Below are positions 8,934-16,762 of a stretch of 64,000 nucleotides of DNA, in pieces; position 1 is the first letter of the stretch; each line of letters opens with the position of its first letter. This DNA comes from Rheinheimera pacifica (GTDB taxonomy: Bacteria; Pseudomonadota; Gammaproteobacteria; Enterobacterales; Alteromonadaceae): NCBI RefSeq assembly GCF_900108485.1, contig NZ_FNXF01000001.1, positions 124,001-188,000 of the forward strand. The letters are read 5' to 3'. The notes under the pieces are model-generated. The model had not been told where the DNA came from. It saw only the letters and a program-made list of their open reading frames with translations, and made no database searches. The translations under genes were made by a program, and so were the position numbers.

Positions 8934-10400
8934 ATGTATATAGGTATAGACTTAGGCACATCCGGGATAAAGGTTATTTTACTTAGTAGCACCGGCAGCG
9001 TTATCGATAGCAGCAGTAGCGAACTTTCAGTAAGCCGGCCGTATCCGTTATGGTCAGAGCAAGACCCACAGCACTGGTGGGCTGGCCTGCAGCAATGCAT
9101 GACACAGCTAAGCCAGCGCCAGTCGTTAGCCGGCGTAAAAGCCATCGGGCTGGCGGGGCAAATGCATGGCGCCACCTTGCTGGACAGCAGCAACCAGGTG
9201 ATCCGCCCGGCGATACTGTGGAACGATGGCCGCGCTTTTGCGCAGTGCCGGCAACTGGAGCAACAGGTGCCGCAATTGCAACAGCTTACCGGTAACCTGG
9301 CCATGCCCGGTTTTACTGCACCAAAATTGTTATGGCTGCATCAAAATGAGCCAGAGCAGTTCGCCCGTGTCGCAAAAGTGTTATTGCCAAAAGATTACCT
9401 GCGCTTTTGCTTAAGCGGAGATTTTGCCTCAGATATGTCAGATTCGGCCGGCACTTTATGGCTGGATATGGCCAAGCGGGACTGGAGTGATGCCCTGCTG
9501 CAGGCCTGTGGTTTGCACCGCCGCCAAATGCCGCAATTGTATGAGGGCAACCAGATCACCGGTACTTTACTGCCAGAACTGGCGCAGCGCTGGGGTATGG
9601 CCGAGGTGCCACTGGTTGCCGGTGGCGGAGACAACGCCGCCGGTGCTGTTGGCGCCGGTATTGTCAGTGCTGGCCAGGCAATGTTGTCGCTTGGCACCTC
9701 GGGTGTGTATTTCGCGGTCAGCGATGGGTTTATGGCTAACCCGCAGTCGGCGGTGCATAGTTTCTGCCATGCGTTGCCTGACAGCTGGCATTTAATGTCG
9801 GTAACCTTAAGTGCCGCCAGTTGCCTGCAATGGTACGCCGATCAGGTGGCGCACGCCCCGGTGGCCGAACTGTTAGCTGAGCTGGAGCAGAGCGGTGCGG
9901 ATATAAGTGCGGATATAACAGAATTACCGCTGTTTTTACCTTATTTGTCTGGCGAGCGCACACCGCACAATAATCCTAATGCCAAAGGCGTCTGGTTTGG
10001 TTTAAGCCACGGCACAGATCGCAAAGCGCTTACCTACTCGGTATTAGAGGGCGTGAGTTTTGCGTTGGCGCAGGGCGCCGATGCCTTACATGCCAGCGGC
10101 CTGCAGCCGACAGAAATTAACCTTATTGGCGGTGGCGCCCGCAGTGCTTATTGGCGCCAGCTACTGGCAGACATATTAAATCTGCCACTTAGCTTTCGCC
10201 AAAGCGGTGAAGTGGGGCCTGCCCTGGGCGCAGCCCGGCTGGCACGGCTGGCAATGGAACCGCACATGCCAATGGCCGATATTTGCCCGCAACCTGAACT
10301 GGTAAGCCGGCATCTGCCCGACAGCCAGCGCCATGCTGCGCTATTGCCGCGCTACACCAAATTCAAGGCACTGTACCAGAGCCTGGCCGGACATTTTTAA
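8934..10400 (+). CDS. xylB: Xylulokinase
   Basis: A 488-residue FGGY-family sugar kinase. It starts MYIGIDLGTSGIK (phosphate-binding loop 1), has GLAGQMHGA and PAILWNDGR as in E. coli XylB, GGGDNAAGAVGAG in the second domain and GGGARSAYWRQLLADI near the C-terminus. It phosphorylates D-xylulose to xylulose 5-phosphate in the cytoplasm, feeding the pentose phosphate pathway. The ATG at 8934 matches the E. coli N-terminus; a TTG two codons upstream (8928) is an alternative. It is followed by xylA in the same direction, with a palindromic repeat between them. Confidence 0.96.
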   Translation: MYIGIDLGTSGIKVILLSSTGSVIDSSSSELSVSRPYPLWSEQDPQHWWAGLQQCMTQLSQRQSLAGVKAIGLAGQMHGATLLDSSNQVIRPAILWNDGRAFAQCRQLEQQVPQLQQLTGNLAMPGFTAPKLLWLHQNEPEQFARVAKVLLPKDYLRFCLSGDFASDMSDSAGTLWLDMAKRDWSDALLQACGLHRRQMPQLYEGNQITGTLLPELAQRWGMAEVPLVAGGGDNAAGAVGAGIVSAGQAMLSLGTSGVYFAVSDGFMANPQSAVHSFCHALPDSWHLMSVTLSAASCLQWYADQVAHAPVAELLAELEQSGADISADITELPLFLPYLSGERTPHNNPNAKGVWFGLSHGTDRKALTYSVLEGVSFALAQGADALHASGLQPTEINLIGGGARSAYWRQLLADILNLPLSFRQSGEVGPALGAARLARLAMEPHMPMADICPQPELVSRHLPDSQRHAALLPRYTKFKALYQSLAGHF

Positions 10401-10435
10401 GCTACAGCTTCAGAGCCAGAGCTAATATTGCCTAA

Positions 10436-10541
10436 GTCATTGCTGTTGTAGCTAGGCGGCAAGTTGATGAGCCCCATGAGCATAGTAAACTATGTGATTG
10501 GGGCGAAGACACGCAGCCAACAACGCTACAGCTGCAATGAC
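10436..10541. repeat. 106-bp imperfect palindromic intergenic element between xylB and xylA
   Basis: The element begins GTCATTGC and ends GCAATGAC, exact inverted copies. Next inwards, TGTTGTAGC opposes GCTACAGC, GGCGGC faces GCCAAC, and the centre forms CATAGT-AA-ACTATG inside CCCCA/TGGGG. The whole folds as one long interrupted hairpin. It has no open reading frame and resembles short repeated intergenic palindromes (MITE or REP-like) of marine gammaproteobacteria. Only one copy is visible here, so its repeat status in the genome is inference. Confidence 0.6.
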
Positions 10542-10654
10542 GACGGCAATATGTTGAAAAGAACAAGATGGCTTTCAAAAAACATAATTGTGATAAGCCG
10601 CATCATTGCCCAACATTACACCTGCAGCATATGTGCAAAACCAAGGAGAGCAGC

Positions 10655-11974
10655 GTGGCTCAGTATTTCGATCAAGTAGATAAAATCACCTATGAAGGTG
10701 CCGACAGCACCAATCCCCTCGCATTTAAACATTACAACGCCAGTGAAAAAATCCTCGGTAAAACCATGGCAGAACATCTGCGTATGGCGGCCTGTTACTG
10801 GCATAACTTCTGCTGGAACGGTCAGGATGTGTTTGGCCAGCCCACATTTAACCGTCCCTGGCTGGCAGCCGGTGATGCTATGCAACAGGCAAAACACAAA
10901 GCCGACGTCGCCTTTGAATTTTTCCAAAAGTTAGGCATTCCGTATTATTGTTTTCATGACATCGACGTAGCGCCCGAAGGCAACAGTATTAAAGAGTACG
11001 TTAATAATTTTGCGGCCATGGTAGATGTGCTGGAGCAAAAGCAAGCGCAAACCGGCGTTAAGCTGTTGTGGGGCACCGCAAATTTATTCAGCAACCCGCG
11101 CTATGCCGCCGGTGCCGCGTCTAACCCCGATCCTGAAGTATTCAGTTACGGCGCTACGCAGGTATTTCACGCCATGAACGCCACCAAACGCCTGGGCGGT
11201 GACAACTATGTACTGTGGGGCGGGCGTGAAGGCTACGAAACCCTGCTTAACACCGACCTGCGGCAGGAACGCGCCCAGCTGGGCCGTTTTATGCAAATGG
11301 TGGTAGAGCATAAGCATAAAATTGGTTTTAAAGGCACCTTACTGATTGAGCCTAAACCGCAAGAGCCAACTAAACACCAGTACGACTATGACTCAGCAAC
11401 AGTGTACGGCTTTTTAAAGCAGTATGGCCTGGAAAAAGAGTTCAAGGTCAATATCGAAGCCAACCATGCCACCCTGGCCGGCCATTCGTTCCACCATGAA
11501 GTGGCAACCGCTATTTCGCTGGGCATTTTTGGCAGCATCGACGCCAACCGCGGTGATGCGCAAAACGGCTGGGATACCGATCAGTTTCCGATCAACGTGG
11601 AAGAGCTAAGCCTGGTGATGTACGAAATTTTAAAATCGGGCGGTTTATCTACCGGCGGCTTTAATTTCGACGCCAAGCTGCGCCGCCAAAGTCTGGATCG
11701 TTATGATCTGTTTTATGGCCATATCGGCGGCATGGACCATCTGGCCATGGCATTAAAACGCGCTGCCACCTTGCTGGAAAAAGACTTCCTCAGCGCCGCT
11801 GTAGCCAAACGCTACGCTGGCTGGAGTAATACGCTGGGTAAAGCTATTCAGGGCGGCGAACACAGCCTGCAATCACTGGCTGATATGGTTGCGCGCGAAC
11901 AGCTGAACCCGCAAGCCGTAAGCGGCCAGCAGGAAAGGTTGGAGAATCAGGTTAATCTGGTGCTGTACCGCTAA
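10655..11974 (+). CDS. xylA: Xylose isomerase
   Basis: A 439-residue enzyme colinear with E. coli XylA (440). It shows CFHDIDV with catalytic His101 and Asp104, [14 protein letters not shown], the metal-binding [13 protein letters not shown], and [14 protein letters not shown]. It converts D-xylose to D-xylulose with divalent metals in the cytoplasm. I chose the GTG at 10655, preceded by AAGGAG at a good distance, which gives [15 protein letters not shown], matching the family start; the frame is open upstream to 10568 but that part covers the intergenic leader. A strong terminator follows. The 254-bp gap after xylB may reduce cotranscription. Confidence 0.96.
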   Translation: MAQYFDQVDKITYEGADSTNPLAFKHYNASEKILGKTMAEHLRMAACYWHNFCWNGQDVFGQPTFNRPWLAAGDAMQQAKHKADVAFEFFQKLGIPYYCFHDIDVAPEGNSIKEYVNNFAAMVDVLEQKQAQTGVKLLWGTANLFSNPRYAAGAASNPDPEVFSYGATQVFHAMNATKRLGGDNYVLWGGREGYETLLNTDLRQERAQLGRFMQMVVEHKHKIGFKGTLLIEPKPQEPTKHQYDYDSATVYGFLKQYGLEKEFKVNIEANHATLAGHSFHHEVATAISLGIFGSIDANRGDAQNGWDTDQFPINVEELSLVMYEILKSGGLSTGGFNFDAKLRRQSLDRYDLFYGHIGGMDHLAMALKRAATLLEKDFLSAAVAKRYAGWSNTLGKAIQGGEHSLQSLADMVAREQLNPQAVSGQQERLENQVNLVLYR

Positions 11975-11997
11975 GGTTGTGCTACCCCGTTGTTGTT

Positions 11998-12021
11998 GCC
12001 CGGCTTGCCGGGCTTTTTTTT
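11998..12021 (+). terminator. Rho-independent terminator after xylA
   Basis: GCCCGGC pairs perfectly with GCCGGGC around a TT loop and is followed by eight T residues. Confidence 0.9.
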
Positions 12022-12112
12022 GCTTATACATTACTACCGGAATATGTTTTTGTTTTCGTGAACGATAGGGGCAGGCATCATAGCCGTGCATACCTCAGTG
12101 CGAACCCGCTTA

Positions 12113-12343
12113 TCAAGTGGCATCCCTGGCCTTGAGCCACTTGCCAAATTCCTCAACGACAGTCACGACCTTGTTCAGCCGCTGACCATCCTGCGTGAGA
12201 GCATATTCAACTTTGACCGGAATGGTCGGATGCACGGTGCGTGAGACAATCTTCAGCACCTCCAGGCCTGGTATGAGCGCGTCAAGAGCCGTGAAGCCGT
12301 GCAGAAGTCTATACTTGAGGAAGGTCTCGACTTGAACTAGCAC
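12113..12343 (-). pseudogene. Truncated HxlR-family regulator
   Basis: The 76-residue reading contains VSRTVHP..PVKVEYALTQDGQ and a final helix FGKWLKAR, which match the C-terminal half (wing and last helix) of HxlR winged-helix regulators. The N-terminal helix with the family's CP and GGRW motifs is missing; upstream sequence does not restore it in any obvious way. Full members have about 100-120 residues. It is most likely a decayed gene fragment left by a rearrangement downstream of xylA, though expression of the stub cannot be excluded. Confidence 0.6.
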
Positions 12344-12670
12344 CCTGATGCCTCGTTGCCCACGTAACCCATTACACCGTGGATTCAGTGGGAGCGAATG
12401 AAGAAATCATCTGTCGTTATGTCAGGCACCCGGATAAAGTGCCGAGAGAAAACGAGGAACGTCAATTAAAGCTGGATGTTGAAAATAATTAGCCCCTTAA
12501 TGGCTCACGCAAAGCCACCCCTGCTTACAATACTTTTTGCTTGCAGGAAGTCAGGGCTCCATATAGCTTAATAAGCAAGCACCATAGCAGCTTGGAAAAG
12601 CCGTAATCATGGTGTGATTGCTAATAAATACTGATGCTTCTGTGTTGTTTTCTGCGTGGTTGATTAAATT
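12344..12670. other. Non-coding gap of about 330 bases
   Basis: No convincing gene, RNA or repeat is visible between the HxlR remnant and the sigma-like gene. The first part probably holds decayed remains of the regulator gene; the last part (from about 12600) should contain the promoter of the sigma-like gene. Confidence 0.5.
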
Positions 12671-13306
12671 TTGAAGGTAAATACGAGAGTAAGAAATACA
12701 CAGAGCGGCCCGTTGCAGTTGATGAAAAAACTACAGCGTTATGCAATTTATTGCAGTCGGGCGCAGCATGAAGCTGAAGACTTATTGCAGGATGCGCTGC
12801 TTGAAGCTGTCAGGCAAGGCCGAACAGAGCTGAGCTTAGCGGCTAATCTGCGCTGGCTGCGGGGTGTTATTCGCCACTTGGCACTGGAGCGGGCCCGTAG
12901 TGCCGTGCGCAGCCGCCTGCGTGATACCGGTTATTACCAGTTGATGCCGCAGCAAGTGGCACAACCGCTCCCGCCGGATACCCGTTGGTTACAGCATCTG
13001 CCCGCAGGGCAGCGGTTGGTGGCGCGTTTAATTATGGCTGGGCATAACCGGCAGGAAATCTGTTACCTTCTCGGGGTATCTGATGTGGCGCTAAGGCAAC
13101 GGCTTAGTGCTATACGCAAGCAACTGCAATACCGGCAGCATAATCCGCATGAGTTTTGTATGCTGAAGTTACCTTTGCCGTACGGGCAGATCCGCCAGCG
13201 ACTCTTACCCCTGCTGGCGCAGAACGGAAAACTGGGCAGCCATGACCCGGATGGGCATTTATTTATTATTTCACACCTCACAAAAAGTAGTGTGGTGGCA
13301 ACTTAG
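12671..13306 (+). CDS. Orphan sigma-70-family (ECF-like) RNA polymerase sigma factor
   Basis: A 211-residue protein. Residues about 30-50 (HEAEDLLQDALLEAVRQG) resemble sigma region 2, ANLRWLRGVIRHLALERAR is the following core-binding helix, and ARLIMAGHNRQEICYLLGVSDVALRQRLSAIRKQL (about 115-155) is a region-4-type helix-turn-helix. A roughly 55-residue tail follows. No anti-sigma gene lies next to it. The gene is followed without a gap by the VOC gene, which may be its partner or target. The start could also be the ATG at 12722, after a weak upstream site. The fold is fairly clear; its regulon is unknown. Confidence 0.7.
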   Translation: MKVNTRVRNTQSGPLQLMKKLQRYAIYCSRAQHEAEDLLQDALLEAVRQGRTELSLAANLRWLRGVIRHLALERARSAVRSRLRDTGYYQLMPQQVAQPLPPDTRWLQHLPAGQRLVARLIMAGHNRQEICYLLGVSDVALRQRLSAIRKQLQYRQHNPHEFCMLKLPLPYGQIRQRLLPLLAQNGKLGSHDPDGHLFIISHLTKSSVVAT

Positions 13307-13344
13307 TGTCGGGCAGTTCGCCTTTATACTTAAGGAAAAAACAA

Positions 13345-13713
13345 ATGAAAACATTACGCATAGGTACCATCGTTTATTATGTGTCTGACATTGAGCGTAC
13401 AGAAGCTTTTTACTGCGACACTATGGGGCTGGAGATAGAGCGAATGGAAGCCGACGACAAGGGCGAGCCCTGGTTGCATGCTTCTATTCCGGGAAATGTT
13501 GATTTGGTCTTTTTTAAAGGTGAAGTGAAAATTGGATCTTCGCCAATTATTGTGTTTGAGCTGGCTGAAGATATTGAGCAGGTGGTCAGTAATCTGGCCG
13601 AAGCAGGAGTAACTATCGTAACGCCCGTTAGCCATGCACCGGGTGGGCTGTCAGCAGATTTCCTTGACCCAGACGGTTATATTTTATCGGTTTATCAGGA
13701 AAGCGCTGAATAA
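13345..13713 (+). CDS. VOC/glyoxalase-fold protein
   Basis: A 122-residue single-module VOC protein: VYYVSDIERTEAFYCDTMGLEIE at the start, HASIPGNVDLVFF in the middle, and SADFLDPDGYILSVYQ at the end, typical of the two paired beta-alpha-beta-beta-beta motifs. Members include glyoxalases, dioxygenases and resistance proteins; the substrate is not predictable. I chose the ATG at 13345 (AAGGAAAA before it), 38 bases after the sigma-like gene, so they are probably cotranscribed. The longer reading from 13306 adds 13 residues with no family character. Confidence 0.75.
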   Translation: MKTLRIGTIVYYVSDIERTEAFYCDTMGLEIERMEADDKGEPWLHASIPGNVDLVFFKGEVKIGSSPIIVFELAEDIEQVVSNLAEAGVTIVTPVSHAPGGLSADFLDPDGYILSVYQESAE

Positions 13714-13719
13714 AAGCTG

Positions 13720-13763
13720 GTGGCAGCCGTGTCTGATTGATACGGCTGCCACTTAAGTTTTTT
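13720..13763. terminator. Strong terminator after the VOC gene, possibly bidirectional
   Basis: GTGGCAGCCGT pairs perfectly with ACGGCTGCCAC and is followed by TTAAGTTTTTT on the plus strand. It lies between the convergent VOC and sugar porter genes, so it may serve both, although the minus side has a weaker T tract. Confidence 0.85.
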
Positions 13764-13794
13764 AAAAAACTCTATTATCTAATTTTCTGATGCT

Positions 13795-15222
13795 TTAACC
13801 CTGCATATCTTCCAGCTCGGTGCCTTTGGTCTCATGCACCATTTTGGCGACAAAGAATATCGAACAGAATGCGCCCAGCGTATATAAACCGTAAGCACCG
13901 GCTAAGCCTATGCCGCTTAATAACAGCGGAAAGGTCATGGTAATAAGGAAGTTACTGCTCCACTGCGCCAAACCGCTTACCGCCAGGCCTGAGCCGCGGA
14001 TCTGGTTGGGGAACATCTCGCCCAGCATCACCCACATTACCGGGCCCCAGGACATATTAAAGAAAAACACATAAGCATTGGCACTAATCAGCGCCACCAT
14101 ACCCCAGTCGCCGAGTAACAGCCGGCCGTTGGCGTCCTGATCGGCATTGGCAAACGCCAGCACCATCATAGCCAACGTAATGGCCATGCCAACAGAGCCC
14201 CATTTCAGCAGCGGCTTGCGGCCAATTTTATCAATAACCAACAGCGTAATAACGCAGGCGGCAATGCTTAGTGCGCCGCTGATAACATTAATTAACAGCG
14301 CGTCTGATTCGGAAAAGCCCACCGCCTGCCACAATACAGCGCCGTAATAAAACACCACATTAATACCAACTAACTGCTGGAAGGTCGCCAGGCCAATGCC
14401 AACCCAGACAATACGGCGTAATTTGCCGCTTTGCTTGTCCACTAAATCGCGCAGCTGTGGTTGATGATTGCCTTCCAGCGACTGCTGGATCTCGGTTAAT
14501 TTGCGCGTTGCTGCCGTGTCGCCATAAAGCCGGGTTAACACCGTTTTCGCCAGCACCGTTTTGCCTTTTAGTACCAGAAAACGCGGGCTTTCGGGTATAA
14601 ACAACAGCATCAGTAAAAACAGCACCGCCGGAATAAGCTCCATCCAGAACATCCAGCGCCAGGCTGAGAAATCGAGCCATAGCACAGCGGTAGAGGCGCC
14701 GGCGAATTTTGCCAGTAGATAGTTGCTGATAAAGGCCATAAACAAGCCAAAGATAATGGCAATTTGCTGCACTGTGGTTAGCATGCCGCGATAACGTGCC
14801 GGCGCTACTTCGGATATATAGGCCGGTGCCATCACCGATGCTGCACCCACGGCCAAACCGCCGAGAATACGGTAAAACACAAACTCCACTGAACTGTCAG
14901 CCACGCCCGAACCCCAGGCGCTGATAACAAAAAATACTGCCGCTACCTGCAGTAAGGTACGCCGGCCGCTGATGTCGGCCAGCCGGCCGGCAAAAAAGGC
15001 GCCGACGGCGCAGCCCAGCAGCATACTGGCGACATTAAAGCCGGTACCGGCACTTTGCGAGTTAAACGCCTGCTGCAGGCCATCTACGGTACCGTTAATT
15101 ACCCCGCTGTCGTAGCCAAACAAAAAGCCACCTAAGGTGGCGACTATGGTAATAAATAAAATAAAGCCGCGGTTATCGGCTTCTGCCGCAGTGAGTGCTG
15201 CGGTTACTGAGTTAGGCTGCAA
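13795..15222 (-). CDS. xylE: Sugar porter (MFS), D-xylose:H+ symporter-like
   Basis: A 12-helix protein of the sugar porter family: GGFLFGYDSGVINGT in helix 1, GRLADISGRR between helices 2 and 3, RILGGLAVG, PAYISEVAPARYRG, the PESPRFLV motif after helix 6, QQLVGINVVFYYG in helix 7, and a C-terminal HETKG. These match XylE/GLUT-like transporters. It would import xylose (or another pentose/hexose) across the inner membrane. The best start appears to be TTG at 15222 (475 residues), because AGGAG lies eight bases before it; the frame also opens at ATG 15255. It is divergent from the GH8 operon, with a candidate XylR operator between them. Confidence 0.87.
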   Translation of the reverse strand: MQPNSVTAALTAAEADNRGFILFITIVATLGGFLFGYDSGVINGTVDGLQQAFNSQSAGTGFNVASMLLGCAVGAFFAGRLADISGRRTLLQVAAVFFVISAWGSGVADSSVEFVFYRILGGLAVGAASVMAPAYISEVAPARYRGMLTTVQQIAIIFGLFMAFISNYLLAKFAGASTAVLWLDFSAWRWMFWMELIPAVLFLLMLLFIPESPRFLVLKGKTVLAKTVLTRLYGDTAATRKLTEIQQSLEGNHQPQLRDLVDKQSGKLRRIVWVGIGLATFQQLVGINVVFYYGAVLWQAVGFSESDALLINVISGALSIAACVITLLVIDKIGRKPLLKWGSVGMAITLAMMVLAFANADQDANGRLLLGDWGMVALISANAYVFFFNMSWGPVMWVMLGEMFPNQIRGSGLAVSGLAQWSSNFLITMTFPLLLSGIGLAGAYGLYTLGAFCSIFFVAKMVHETKGTELEDMQG

Positions 15223-15296
15223 AATAGTGACTCCTGTTATTGTAGTTATCTGCAAGCAGCATAAAGTTTAATCTGCACTTAAGCAGTGTGCTTGTT

Positions 15297-15332
15297 AAAA
15301 AACATAATTCTTTCAGTACATTTCGTTAATCC
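15297..15332. promoter_or_regulatory. Candidate XylR operator between sugar porter and GH8 operon
   Basis: AAACATAATTC followed ten bases later by TTTCGTTAAT repeats the arrangement before xylB (8831-8870). It lies in a 170-bp divergent promoter region, 60 bases before the GH8 start and 75 before the porter start. Confidence 0.45.
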
Positions 15333-15392
15333 GCTAAGTGGCCTGGCATTGTATGGTACGGTCAGATTGTCATTATAAAAGTAGCAATATCC

Positions 15393-16733
15393 ATGATGCC
15401 TAAAGCAAAAATACTGCCGTTAACTAAGCCACTGGTGCTGGCCTGCAGCCTTTTTTTGTTGTCGGTGTTATCGGTGTTACCGGGTTGTACCGCTAACCGG
15501 CAGGCACTGAATGGTGAGGCAGAGCAGGGCAGTGCAGTTAGTGGCCGTTACGCTAACTTATTTGCTCAGCAGGGCCATAGCCAGCAGGCCATTGACGACA
15601 AAATTAACCAGGCTTTTAACCAACTGTTTTATGGCGCGCCAGATACCCAGGCGCTGTACTTTGCTGATGGCAGTAATGCCCAGGGTACCAAGGCGTATAT
15701 TGCGGATATTAATAATAATGATGTGCGCTCTGAGGGCATGTCATACGGCATGATGATCGCCGTACAAATGAATAAACAGACCGAATTTGATGCACTGTGG
15801 AACTGGGCTGTCAGCCATATGTACCATAGCGACCCGGCGCATCCGGCTTATGGCTACTTTGCATGGTCTGTAGGTACCGACGGTGTGGCGCTGGATGAAA
15901 TGCCTGCGCCCGATGGCGAAGAATACTTTGCCACGGCGTTATATTTTGCCTCTGTGCGCTGGGGCGACGGGGCCGGCATATACCAGTACAAGGCCAGGGC
16001 CGATGAATTGCTGCAGCATATGCGCCATCGCAACATTATTACCGGCCAGACGCAGCGCGGTAGCCAGACCGCCACTAACCTGTTTCATCCCGAGCACGCC
16101 ATGGTGCGCTTTACACCCGATTTAACCAACGCCGATCATACCGATGCCTCATACCATTTACCGGCTTTTTATGAAGTATGGGCCAGAATGGGGCCAGAAG
16201 CCGACCGGGCATTCTGGCAAAAGGCCGCGCAGGTTAGCCGCGATTATTTCAGCAAGGCAGCCCACCCTAAAACCGGCCTGACACCGGATTACGGCAACTT
16301 TGATGGCAGCCCCTGGGCGGCGCCCTGGCGGCCCGAGTCGGCCGATTTTCGCTTTGATGCCTGGCGCACTGCAATGAACTGGTCGTTTGACTGGAGCTGG
16401 TGGCGCATGGATGCCAGAGCGATAGAGCTAAGCAACCGGCTGCAGGCGTTTTTTGTCAGTGAAGGGTTAAGTAATTACAGCAGCCAGTACAGCCTGGACG
16501 GCAAAAAGCTGGATAACGCCCAGCAAAGTGGCTTAGTGGCAATGAACGCCGTGGCCAGCCTGGCAGCTACAGGGCCGGACGCCGGTAAATTTGTGCAGGC
16601 CCTGTGGCAGCTGCCAGTACCAGAAGGCCACTACCGTTATTATGATGGTATGTTGTATATGATGGCATTGTTGCATGTAAGTGGGCAGTTTCAGGCCTGG
16701 TTGCCCGCACAACAAACAGATAAAACAGAATAA
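15393..16733 (+). CDS. GH8 reducing-end xylose-releasing exo-oligoxylanase-like lipoprotein
   Basis: A 446-residue protein with a lipoprotein signal (lipobox LPGC, Cys about residue 32). The GH8 (alpha/alpha)6 barrel shows DVRSEGMSYGMMIAVQ, whose Glu is the expected general acid, ALWNWAVSHM, GYFAWSV, DGEEYFATALYFAS and DFRFDAWRTAMNWSFDWSWW. This set resembles Rex of Bacillus halodurans, which removes xylose from the reducing end of xylo-oligosaccharides, more than GH8 cellulases or chitosanases. It is the first gene of a rightward xylan operon and would work at the periplasmic side of a membrane. Confidence 0.86.
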   Translation: MMPKAKILPLTKPLVLACSLFLLSVLSVLPGCTANRQALNGEAEQGSAVSGRYANLFAQQGHSQQAIDDKINQAFNQLFYGAPDTQALYFADGSNAQGTKAYIADINNNDVRSEGMSYGMMIAVQMNKQTEFDALWNWAVSHMYHSDPAHPAYGYFAWSVGTDGVALDEMPAPDGEEYFATALYFASVRWGDGAGIYQYKARADELLQHMRHRNIITGQTQRGSQTATNLFHPEHAMVRFTPDLTNADHTDASYHLPAFYEVWARMGPEADRAFWQKAAQVSRDYFSKAAHPKTGLTPDYGNFDGSPWAAPWRPESADFRFDAWRTAMNWSFDWSWWRMDARAIELSNRLQAFFVSEGLSNYSSQYSLDGKKLDNAQQSGLVAMNAVASLAATGPDAGKFVQALWQLPVPEGHYRYYDGMLYMMALLHVSGQFQAWLPAQQTDKTE

Positions 16734-16762
16734 AAACAACGATAATCAACAGGCAGACAAAG

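Noticed and set aside
8852-9304. A 150-codon leftward reading opposite xylB
   Set aside because: It is the shadow of xylB; cysteine-rich composition and lack of similarity are typical of antisense frames.
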